Source of the DNA: JANYIP01 sp031394045 | GTDB lineage: Bacteria; Actinomycetota; Actinomycetes; Prado026 | NCBI GenBank assembly: GCA_031394045.1 | Contig: JANMWN010000096.1 | Location: forward strand, 1-35,100 | Direction: 5' to 3' | Length of the DNA stretch: 35,100 nucleotides | Shown here: piece by piece, positions 17,041-23,507 of the stretch | Layout: every line of letters begins with the position of its first letter | Position numbering within the stretch: position 1 is the stretch's first letter | Notes under the pieces: generated by a model | The model's input: only the letters and a program-made list of their open reading frames with translations | Database searches by the model: none | What the model was told of the DNA's origin: nothing | Translations under genes and position numbers: made by a program

Positions 17041-17625
17041 ATGGAGATCTCGGTCCGCCCCCTCGCCGACGTCGAGTGGCCGGCTGGCCTCGCCCTCCTG
17101 CACCGGGCGTTCGTGGACGAGCCGTTCACGGTCGAGATGTACGGCCCGGATCTCCCGGGTCGATGGGCCGGATCATGGGCGCTGTACTCCTCCATGGGGC
17201 GTGCCTCCTACTCGCTGGCGATAGGTGCGTACGCCGGGGACGTACTGGTGGGCGCCTTGGTCGGGAGCAGGCCCGGGCACTGCCACCTGTGCCAGGTGCT
17301 CGCACGTGAGTCGCGACCCGAAGACCCGCTCGATGCCATCGACTGGCAGTTCCACCAGAACATCGCCGAGGTCCACCGACCCCTTGCCGCGCATGCCTGG
17401 ATCGAGAAGGTGGCGACGGAGCGGGCCCTGCGCGGCCACCGCATCGGGCGGCTGTTGCTCGACGCGGCGGCCGACGCACTGAAGGGTGATGCGCCGGCCG
17501 ATCTCGTGCTGGAGTGCGCGCCCGACCGCACCACCTTCTACACCGGGCTGCAGTTCGAGCAGGTGGCGACCTTCACGGACCCCGCCGGTCCGGACGCGAT
17601 GCTCATGAGGCGCCGCATCCGGTAG
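17041..17625 (+). CDS. GNAT family N-acetyltransferase
   Basis: A 194-residue protein. The acetyl-CoA pyrophosphate loop is seen as RALRGHRIGRLLLDAAAD (about 128-145, R-x-x-R-I-G-R), followed by a beta strand LVLEC and the FYTGLQFEQV segment typical of the GNAT C-terminus. The N-terminal substrate half is not distinctive, so the acceptor is unknown. The ATG at 17041 has no ribosome site; a CACACT box 7 bases ahead fits the leaderless pattern of this window. Repeat copy 3 forms its upstream region and copy 4 its downstream region. Confidence 0.85.
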   Translation: MEISVRPLADVEWPAGLALLHRAFVDEPFTVEMYGPDLPGRWAGSWALYSSMGRASYSLAIGAYAGDVLVGALVGSRPGHCHLCQVLARESRPEDPLDAIDWQFHQNIAEVHRPLAAHAWIEKVATERALRGHRIGRLLLDAAADALKGDAPADLVLECAPDRTTFYTGLQFEQVATFTDPAGPDAMLMRRRIR

Positions 17626-17635
17626 CTCCCCACCC

Positions 17636-17687
17636 AATCGCTGCAGACAAGTTGGGGGTCCTGGCCCCCAGGATGTCTGCAGCGATT
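17636..17687. repeat. Palindromic repeat element, copy 4
   Basis: AATCGCTGCAGACA (17636-17649) pairs perfectly with TGTCTGCAGCGATT (17674-17687), and the centre TGGGGG/CCCCCA extends the stem. It lies between the convergent GNAT and VOC genes and would fold the same on both strands, so a bidirectional terminator is plausible. Confidence 0.9.
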
Positions 17688-17701
17688 GAAGGTGACGGCG
17701 G

Positions 17702-18154
17702 TCAGTGGATGCAGAACTCATTGCCCTCGGGGTCGAGCATCGACTCGGCGTAGCGGTTGACGCCCTCGGCGGAGTCGACACGTAGGCGGGTGGCGCCAGC
17801 CGCGACGAGCTCGTCCGCCTTGGCGGTGATGCGAGCGCGGCGTACGTCGAACGCGACGTCACGACCGCCACTGGCAGCGACGTCCAGGTGCAGCCGGTTC
17901 TTGACCACCTTGCCCTCGGGCACGATCTGGAACCAGATCCGCGGGCCCACGCCGGTCGGGTCGACGATCGAGTCGGCCGCGTCAACGGCATCGTCCAGCT
18001 CGTCGTCCGGAACTCCCAGGCCGCGGTAGTAGTCGTTCCAGCTCGCGAAGCCCGACGGCGGCGGTTCGATGTCGTACCCGAGCGCCAGTGCCCAGAACCT
18101 GGTCAGCAGCAACGGGTTCGCGCAGTCGACGGCGATCTGGAAGGAAGCGGTCAC
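17702..18154 (-). CDS. VOC family (glyoxalase-like) protein
   Basis: A 150-residue protein of the vicinal oxygen chelate superfamily, with two beta-alpha-beta modules: FQIAVDCANPLLLTRFWALALGY at the start, RLHLDVA in the middle and YAESMLDPEGNEFCIH at the end. These are the metal-ligand-bearing strands, though the exact ligands are not certain. Substrate unknown. The GTG start overlaps the stop of the FAD oxidoreductase gene as GTGA, so the two are co-translated and may act on related compounds. Confidence 0.85.
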   Translation of the reverse strand: MTASFQIAVDCANPLLLTRFWALALGYDIEPPPSGFASWNDYYRGLGVPDDELDDAVDAADSIVDPTGVGPRIWFQIVPEGKVVKNRLHLDVAASGGRDVAFDVRRARITAKADELVAAGATRLRVDSAEGVNRYAESMLDPEGNEFCIH

Positions 18155-19287
18155 GAGCCCGCACGTACCAACCGGCCGGCCGAGACCGCGGCGACGTCGA
18201 TGCCCGTACCTGCCAGCCAGTCGGGCGTGACCCCGAGCACGAGGTCAGCGGTGAGCCGCCCCACCGCCGGCGCGGACTGGATCCCGTACCCGCCCTGGCC
18301 CACGCACCAGACCCAAGACGAAACCGCCGGATCCGGGCCGATCACCATCTCGCCGTCAGGGCCGAAGGTACGTAGCCCGGCCCACGCGCTCCGCACCGAA
18401 CGCAGCGGCAGGGTCGTGGCCTCGGCGACCCGCTCCATCGCCATGGCCACGTCGAGGTCGTCCGGCCACGCGTCGCAGGGCTCGCTCGGCGTCTCGTCCG
18501 CGGGCGAGAGCAGCAGCCCGTCGCCCTCCGGCCGGAAGTACCACTCGTACGTGGCCTGGTTCACCGCCGGCCAGCTCCTCGCGTCCAGCCCGTCAGGGAG
18601 CCCGACCGTGAGCGCGGTACGCCGCAGCGGCCGCAGCCCAACCGGCGCCAGGCCGGCCAGCCCCGCCACCTGGTCGCCCCATGCGCCGGCCGCGTCCACC
18701 ACGGACGCGCAGTCGTACGTCACGTCGCTCGTGGACACCTGCCAGCCGGCCCCACCGCGCGCGATCGCCACCACCGGCGCGGCCCGCTGGATCAGGCCGC
18801 CACGCTGCCGCAGCATGCGGACGAAGCCGCCGTGCAGCCCGGCCACGTCGATGTCCGACGCACCGGGCTCGTAGACGCCGGCGACGCTGTGCTCGGGCCG
18901 CAGAACGGGGCAGAGCCGCCGGGCCTCCTCGCCGCTGACCTCGGTGATCGTCGGGTCCAGCCGCCTGCCCTCGGCGGCCAGCTTGCGGACGACCTCGACA
19001 TCGGCCTCGCCGCCGACGCTGAGCATCCCCCGCGCCGACAGCAGCGGGGCGTCGCCGAAGCCGTCCGGCGGCTGATCGAGGAAGTCTCGCGACGCCAGGG
19101 TCAGCCGGCGGGTCTGCTCGTGCCCGTAGTTGCTGAGGTAGAGCGCGGCCGAGCGCCCAGTGGTGTGCGCCGACAGCGCGCTCTCGCGTTCCAGCAAGGT
19201 CACCGAGGCACCCGACGAGGCCAGGAACGCGGCCGCCGAAACCCCCGCGATGCCCCCGCCGATGACCACCACGTCCGCGCCAGGCAT
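18151..19287 (-). CDS. FAD-dependent oxidoreductase (DAO family)
   Basis: A 378-residue flavoenzyme. The N-terminal Rossmann motif reads VVVIGGGIAGVSAAAFL (Gly10-Gly12, Gly15), with LLERE at the end of the second strand for the ribose. The SAHTTGRSAAL stretch and the late GQGGYGIQSAPAVGRL stretch match the D-amino-acid-oxidase/glycine-oxidase/sarcosine-oxidase group (DAO fold). The substrate is probably a primary or secondary amino acid, not further defined. A TAGGGT box 6 bases before the ATG, without a ribosome site, suggests a leaderless transcript that continues into the VOC gene. Confidence 0.88.
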   Translation of the reverse strand: MPGADVVVIGGGIAGVSAAAFLASSGASVTLLERESALSAHTTGRSAALYLSNYGHEQTRRLTLASRDFLDQPPDGFGDAPLLSARGMLSVGGEADVEVVRKLAAEGRRLDPTITEVSGEEARRLCPVLRPEHSVAGVYEPGASDIDVAGLHGGFVRMLRQRGGLIQRAAPVVAIARGGAGWQVSTSDVTYDCASVVDAAGAWGDQVAGLAGLAPVGLRPLRRTALTVGLPDGLDARSWPAVNQATYEWYFRPEGDGLLLSPADETPSEPCDAWPDDLDVAMAMERVAEATTLPLRSVRSAWAGLRTFGPDGEMVIGPDPAVSSWVWCVGQGGYGIQSAPAVGRLTADLVLGVTPDWLAGTGIDVAAVSAGRLVRAGS

Positions 19288-19293
19288 GCGCTC

Positions 19294-19299
19294 ACCCTA
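19294..19299 (-). promoter_or_regulatory. Putative -10 box TAGGGT (leaderless start)
   Basis: TAGGGT on the minus strand ends 6 bases before the ATG at 19287 of the FAD oxidoreductase. Confidence 0.55.
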
Positions 19300-19321
19300 C
19301 GAGGTCGGGGACGCGCTGCCC

Positions 19322-19327
19322 TAGGGT
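19322..19327 (+). promoter_or_regulatory. Putative -10 box TAGGGT
   Basis: TAGGGT ends 8 bases before the ATG at 19336. With the box at 19294 on the other strand it forms a compact divergent promoter in 48 bases. Confidence 0.45.
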
Positions 19328-19335
19328 TCGTACCC

Positions 19336-19701
19336 ATGAACCCGACCCTCGAGACCGTCGTCGTGGTGGTCTCGCTGATACCCGCGCTCTGGGCGCTCGT
19401 GCTGGTGATCCGCGACCGAGGCGTGGACCTGGCCCTGCTCGTCGGCGCGGGCGTCGTCGAGGTCGCCGTGCTGGTCCAGCTCGTTGCCGGGATCGTGGCG
19501 ATGGTCGGCTCCGACCGCGACATCGCGCGGGGCACGTTCGTCGGGTACCTGGTCGGCGCGGTGCTCGTACCCCCCTTCGGCGTTGCCTGGGCAGTCGGTG
19601 AGAAGAACAGGTACGGTTCGGCCGTGCTGCTCGCGATGTTCCTGATCATCCCCGTCATGGTGCTGCGGCTGAGCGGGATCTGGGCCGGTCCCGTTGTCTG
19701 A
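19336..19701 (+). CDS. Integral membrane protein, function unknown
   Basis: A 121-residue protein with four predicted membrane helices (about 6-24, 31-55, 65-85, 94-113) and almost no soluble part. It resembles uncharacterised actinobacterial membrane proteins. The ATG at 19336 follows a TAGGGT box. Its stop lies inside the first codons of the next gene (TTGTCTGA), indicating a small operon of two membrane proteins and a VOC protein. Confidence 0.8.
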   Translation: MNPTLETVVVVVSLIPALWALVLVIRDRGVDLALLVGAGVVEVAVLVQLVAGIVAMVGSDRDIARGTFVGYLVGAVLVPPFGVAWAVGEKNRYGSAVLLAMFLIIPVMVLRLSGIWAGPVV

Positions 19702-20125
19702 GCCCCAGCCCGAGACGCCCGAGACGCCGGACACGTCTGAGACGCGGCCGACGAGCAGCGGGCCCGGCCGGGTCCTGGTCGCGGTCTACGGCGTCTTCGC
19801 CCTCTCGGCCACCGGCCGCTCCGTGGTCCAGCTGAGCACCAAGTTCCACGAGGCGCCGCTGGCGTACCTGCTCTCCGCGTTCGCAGCGGTGGTCTACCTG
19901 GTCGCCACCGTGTCACTCGCGCGGACCGGCGCCACCTCGCGCCGGGTGGCGCGGATCGCGATCACGACCGAGCTCGTCGGCGTGCTCACCGTGGGCACGA
20001 TCAGCGTCCTCGCGCCCAGCGCGTTCCCCGCGACGACGGTCTGGTCCGGGTACGGCAGCGGGTACGGCTTCGTCCCGCTCGTCCTGCCGTTCGTCGGGCT
20101 CTGGTGGCTGCGAAGGACTGCGTGA
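19694..20125 (+). CDS. Integral membrane protein with acidic Pro/Thr head
   Basis: A 143-residue protein. A 25-residue Pro/Glu/Thr/Ser head is followed by four predicted helices (about 26-45, 55-76, 86-107, 120-138). The stretch GRVLVAVYGVFALSATGRSVVQLSTKFHEAPLAYLLS resembles a conserved actinobacterial membrane family of unknown function. The likely start is TTG at 19694, overlapping the previous stop by 8 bases; no ATG or GTG is available in frame before the first helix. Its TGA shares a base with the ATG of the next gene (TGATG). Confidence 0.8.
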   Translation: MSEPQPETPETPDTSETRPTSSGPGRVLVAVYGVFALSATGRSVVQLSTKFHEAPLAYLLSAFAAVVYLVATVSLARTGATSRRVARIAITTELVGVLTVGTISVLAPSAFPATTVWSGYGSGYGFVPLVLPFVGLWWLRRTA

Positions 20126-20496
20126 TGCTGACGATCGGGACCGTGGCGATGGGCGTGGACGAGATGGCCCGGGCGGTCGCGTTCTGGAGCGCAGCCCTCG
20201 ACTACCGCGTACGCGAGACGTTCCTGGAGGGCCGCTGGACGACGCTGGAGCCCGTGTCCGGCAGCGGCGTCGCCCTCGGCCTGATGCTCAGCGCCACCGC
20301 ACCCAGGGACCGCCCACGGGTGCACCTGGACCTCGACGTGGCGGACGCCGCCGAGCAGGCGGCCGAGGTCGAGCGGCTCGTCGGGCTCGGGGCCGCCGTC
20401 GCGGACTGGGACCTGTACCCGCCCGACCCCGACTTCGTGGTGCTCGTCGACACCGAGGGCAACCACTTCTGCATCGTCGACCAGGGCCACGGCTGA
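20125..20496 (+). CDS. VOC family protein
   Basis: A 123-residue glyoxalase-like protein with the two-module VOC pattern: GTVAMGVDEMARAVAFWSAALDYRV at the start, VHLDLDVAD in the middle and VLVDTEGNHFCIVD at the end. Substrate unknown. The ATG at 20125 shares its first base with the preceding stop and is preferred over an in-frame GTG 3 bases upstream. It is the last gene of the three-gene unit and converges on the DinB gene with only 11 bases between. Confidence 0.83.
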   Translation: MLTIGTVAMGVDEMARAVAFWSAALDYRVRETFLEGRWTTLEPVSGSGVALGLMLSATAPRDRPRVHLDLDVADAAEQAAEVERLVGLGAAVADWDLYPPDPDFVVLVDTEGNHFCIVDQGHG

Positions 20497-20507
20497 CCCC
20501 GCCGGCC

Positions 20508-21047
20508 TCAGCCGTCCTGCCACCAGCGGGACGAGCCGTCCAGCAGCTCACGCAGGATGTCCAGGTGGCCGCTGTGGCGGGCCGTCTCGGCGGTCAGGTG
20601 CCCGTACACCCAGCGCAGGCTGACGTAGTGCCCGCGCTCCCCCGGCACCACCGCGAGCGTCTCCAGGGGCAACCCCGCGGCGATCGCCCGTGACTCGTCG
20701 CACGCACGCAGGTAGTCGGCGACCACGTCGTCCATCGTCAACGTGGACGGGACGTCCCACTCGGCATCCGGGTCCTCGCCCTCGGCTGCCTCCGTGCCCT
20801 CGGCCGGCCAGCCGGGGTACGACCAGCCGTCACCGACCATCCGGGCGCGGAACCAGTACCGCTCGGCCGACCCGAGGTGCTGGATGATCCCCGCGACCGT
20901 GGTCAACGAGGGAACCAGCCGCTGCCGCACCAGGTCCTCGCTCAGCCCGGTCGCCTTGCGGACCACCACCGCGCGCTGGAGGTCGAGGAAGCCTTCAAGG
21001 GTCTCGCGCTCACCCGCAGCGAGCGGCGCCTGCATCCGTTCGGCCAT
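20508..21047 (-). CDS. DinB family protein (DUF664-like)
   Basis: A 179-residue four-helix-bundle protein. LQHLGSAERYWF-like (IIQHLGSAERYWFRARM, about 54-70) and HLTAETARHSGHLDILRELLDG (about 149-170) place metal-binding histidines where the actinobacterial DUF664 branch of DinB has them. Such proteins are suspected thiol-dependent enzymes, for example mycothiol S-transferases, but the substrate here is unknown. A TAGAGT box 6 bases before the ATG at 21047 suggests a leaderless mRNA. Confidence 0.87.
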   Translation of the reverse strand: MAERMQAPLAAGERETLEGFLDLQRAVVVRKATGLSEDLVRQRLVPSLTTVAGIIQHLGSAERYWFRARMVGDGWSYPGWPAEGTEAAEGEDPDAEWDVPSTLTMDDVVADYLRACDESRAIAAGLPLETLAVVPGERGHYVSLRWVYGHLTAETARHSGHLDILRELLDGSSRWWQDG

Positions 21048-21053
21048 GGCAGG

Positions 21054-21059
21054 ACTCTA
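21054..21059 (-). promoter_or_regulatory. Putative -10 box TAGAGT (leaderless start)
   Basis: TAGAGT on the minus strand ends 6 bases before the ATG of the DinB gene; no ribosome site is present. Confidence 0.55.
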
Positions 21060-22241
21060 GGCGGGCGGCGTCGCAGTTGTCTGTGCCTGTGGTGGAGCGG
21101 GCGGGCGGCCGAACACCCCGTACGCGGGCGTAGGCCGCGGGCCGTCGGCGAAGCGGCGCAGCCCGAACGACTCGACGTCCGCCCCGACCGAGCGACCCTC
21201 CGCGTGGTCGGCGAGGATCTCGCCCATCAGCGCCGAGAACTTGAACCCCGTGCCGCTGTCGCCGCAGGCCAGGACCACCCGGCCGTCGTGCAGCCGGTCG
21301 ATCACGAACTCCCCGTCCGGCGACATCGTCCACGCGCACACCTGCGACGACAGCACCCGCGGCTCCAGCGCACCGAAGTCCCTGGCCACCCGGCGCTCGA
21401 CAGCCCGGTCGCGCTCCGCGTCCGGCGTACGGTCGAGGTCATCCGCGGCAAACGCGCGCAGCGGAAGGTCCAGCCCGATCTTGAAGCCCAGCCCTGGCGT
21501 CGGCATCGCGTACAGCCCGAACTCGGCCTCCGTCGCCCCGTCGTACAGGCACGGCAGGTCCCCCCAGCCCGGCTTCTCCGCCAGGTACGCCACCTGCTCG
21601 AGCACCGGTTCCAGCAGCAGGTCGACGCCGAGCCCGGCCAGCAGGTCCCCCGACCACGGGCCTGCGGCCAGCACGACCACGTCCGCCTCGATCGGGTCCG
21701 GCCCTCCGGCCAGGTCCAGCCGGACCCCGGGCCCGCTGACGTCAACCGCCGTCACGCGGTGCCCGGCGAGGACACGCCCGCCGGCCTGCTCCAGGAGGGC
21801 CGCGTACGCACGCAGGGACTCCGCTGCCAGGACCGGTCCGGCGTCCTGCTGCCACACCGCCGGGGCGCCGTTCGGCCGCAGCCCGGGGAAGAAGCGGCCG
21901 ACGTCCCCCGGGTCCACCTGCACGAACGGCACCGACTCCGCCGCCAGCGCCGTCGCGACCGCCCCGGCCGAGTCCCCACGCCAGAGCAACCCGTGACGCA
22001 GCAACAGCTCGGTGCCGGTACGTTCCTCGACCCGGCGCCAGGACTCGACGGCACGCCCCGCAAGGCGGACCTGCAACGGCTCCGGGTGCGAGAGCCGCCA
22101 CAGCCGGCTCTCCCCCGACGACGAGCCCAGCGCGTGCCCAGGTGCGTACGCCTCGACCAGGGTCACGTCGTGCCCGCGACGGGCGAGCTCCGCTGCCGCC
22201 GGCAGCCCCCAGGCCCCCGCACCAACCACGGCCACTCGCAC
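21057..22241 (-). CDS. Monomeric sarcosine oxidase / SolA-like FAD enzyme
   Basis: A 394-residue flavoenzyme of the DAO fold. The FAD motif VAVVGAGAWGLPAAAELARRG opens the protein, with LVEAY ending the second strand. SSGESRLWRLSH near 40-52 and CGDSGTGFKFSALMGEILADHA (326-347) are typical of monomeric sarcosine oxidase and N-methyltryptophan oxidase. Cys302 (SQVCAWTMSPDGEFVID) sits where those enzymes bind FAD covalently, and Lys254 (GLGFKIGLD) aligns with the oxygen-activating lysine. An oxidase of N-methyl amino acids is therefore likely; the exact substrate is open. The start is GTG with a TAGGGT box 6 bases upstream. Confidence 0.88.
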   Translation of the reverse strand: MRVAVVGAGAWGLPAAAELARRGHDVTLVEAYAPGHALGSSSGESRLWRLSHPEPLQVRLAGRAVESWRRVEERTGTELLLRHGLLWRGDSAGAVATALAAESVPFVQVDPGDVGRFFPGLRPNGAPAVWQQDAGPVLAAESLRAYAALLEQAGGRVLAGHRVTAVDVSGPGVRLDLAGGPDPIEADVVVLAAGPWSGDLLAGLGVDLLLEPVLEQVAYLAEKPGWGDLPCLYDGATEAEFGLYAMPTPGLGFKIGLDLPLRAFAADDLDRTPDAERDRAVERRVARDFGALEPRVLSSQVCAWTMSPDGEFVIDRLHDGRVVLACGDSGTGFKFSALMGEILADHAEGRSVGADVESFGLRRFADGPRPTPAYGVFGRPPAPPQAQTTATPPA

Positions 22242-22247
22242 GCCCCG

Positions 22248-22253
22248 ACCCTA
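22248..22253 (-). promoter_or_regulatory. Putative -10 box TAGGGT (leaderless start)
   Basis: TAGGGT on the minus strand ends 6 bases before the GTG at 22241 of the SolA-like gene. Confidence 0.55.
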
Positions 22254-22334
22254 GTGGCCGACAACGAGTGCAGTTCGTTTGATCTACTGCCCACAACCGT
22301 CGTCGTTGGTCAGGGCGGCCGGACAATGGTGCGC

Positions 22335-22829
22335 ATGGCGGACCCGAAGCGAGCTGGCGGCACCCCGGCGACAGTCGCGCTGACCCAGGCCGGCGTCACG
22401 TTCACCGTCCACACGTACGACCACGACCCGGCCGCCCCGTCGTACGGGCTGGAGGCCGCGGCCGTCCTCGGTGTCGCCCCGGACCGCGTCTTCAAGACGT
22501 TGGTGGCCACGGTGGACGGCCGGCTGATCGTCGCCGTGGTCCCGGTGAGCGGCCAGCTCGACCTGAAGGCCCTGGCCACTGCCGCCGCCGGCAAGCGCGC
22601 CGAGATGGCGGACCCGAAGGACGCGGAACGGGCGACCGGCTACGTCGTCGGAGGGATCAGCCCGCTGGGGGGACGCAAGCGGCTGCCGGTAGTCGTCGAC
22701 GCCCGCGCCGAGACGTGGCCGACGATCTACGTCTCCGGCGGCCGGCGCGGCATGGACATCGAGCTCGCTCCGGCTGACCTGGTACGCGTGTGCGGCGGCC
22801 GTTTCGCGCCGATCAGACGGGCGGGCTGA
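22335..22829 (+). CDS. ybaK: Cys-tRNA(Pro)/Cys-tRNA(Cys) deacylase YbaK-like
   Basis: A 164-residue protein of the YbaK/EbsC family, which hydrolyses cysteine mischarged onto tRNA(Pro). The core is well kept: SYGLEAAAVLGVAPDRVFKTLVA with the conserved lysine, VVPVSGQLDLKALA, GYVVGGISPLGGRKRLPVVVD, and the C-terminal IYVSGGRRGMDIELAPADL. I chose the ATG at 22335 because a GACAAT box lies 7 bases upstream and homologues start MA...; an ATG at 22326 is the alternative. It stands alone, diverging from the SolA-like gene. Confidence 0.9.
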   Translation: MADPKRAGGTPATVALTQAGVTFTVHTYDHDPAAPSYGLEAAAVLGVAPDRVFKTLVATVDGRLIVAVVPVSGQLDLKALATAAAGKRAEMADPKDAERATGYVVGGISPLGGRKRLPVVVDARAETWPTIYVSGGRRGMDIELAPADLVRVCGGRFAPIRRAG

Positions 22830-22892
22830 TCGCGCGTTCCACCTGCCGGACGTGCGGGCGTTCGTGCCAGGCCATCCGGGCCACGTACAGCG

Positions 22893-23507
22893 TCAGCCCG
22901 GCTGCTCTGCCGCCGCCGGTCCGCCGGCGGCCGGATCGAAGGGCTCGACGGGCGCGACGGGCGCGACGGGCGCGACGGGCGCGACGGGCGCGACGGGCGC
23001 GACGAAGGGTGCGTCCGGCGCGACCGGGTGCCTGCGCCCTTCCAGCAGGTCGACCAGCAGCCAGGTGGCGACCGCAGCCACCGGGAGCACCACCAGCAGC
23101 CCCAGTGCCGTGAGGTCGAGGCTGTCCTGCACGATGGTCCCCACCGGGGCCTTCAGTGCGGCCGCCCGGTCGATCTTGCCGAACTGGTGGCCGATCGCCC
23201 ACATCAGCAGGCTCGCGGCGCTGCCCCCGACGGCCAGACCGACCACCGCGGCTCGGGGGAACTCCCTGAGGCGGCGCCAGACCAGCAGCCCGACCGCCAC
23301 CCCCAGGACCAGGCTGATCCCGGCGAACAGGAAGTCCGCCTGGACGTACGCCCGCGGCGAGGGGTCGACGAAGTAGCCGCCGTCCGCCTCCATCCGGATC
23401 TGGGCTCGGGGCGCCATCAGCAGCCAGACGAAACCGCCCACGAGGCCAGCCACCCCGAGCCCCCAGACGACCCAGAGCCCCGCGCGCAGCTGTGCGCTCA
23501 GCTTCAA
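22893..23507 (-). CDS. DUF2567-like membrane protein with VAP repeats
   Basis: A 204-residue protein with four predicted membrane helices (about 8-30, 53-72, 83-101, 125-147). The first helix is followed by LLMAPRAQIRMEADGGYFVDPSPRAYVQADFLFAG, the pattern of actinobacterial DUF2567 proteins. The function is unknown. The C-terminal tail has six VAP repeats and one VEP coded by a perfect 9-base array. The likely start is TTG at 23507, overlapping the dnaE stop as TTGA; no better start lies before the first helix. It would be translated as the tail of the dnaE transcript. Confidence 0.75.
   Translation of the reverse strand: MKLSAQLRAGLWVVWGLGVAGLVGGFVWLLMAPRAQIRMEADGGYFVDPSPRAYVQADFLFAGISLVLGVAVGLLVWRRLREFPRAAVVGLAVGGSAASLLMWAIGHQFGKIDRAAALKAPVGTIVQDSLDLTALGLLVVLPVAAVATWLLVDLLEGRRHPVAPDAPFVAPVAPVAPVAPVAPVAPVEPFDPAAGGPAAAEQPG
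22941..23003 (-). repeat. 9-base tandem repeat (seven units)
   Basis: GGGCGCGAC repeats six times exactly (22950-23003) after one variant unit (22941-22949). On the coding strand it reads Val-Ala-Pro in the tail of the DUF2567-like protein. Such an exact array is prone to length change. Confidence 0.95.

Noticed and set aside
22813..22892. Minus-strand peptide YVARMAWHERPHVRQVER resembling the end of a DinB protein
   Set aside because: It is too short, the frame upstream is only the VAP-repeat shadow, and it overlaps the ybaK 3' end; not enough to call a gene fragment.
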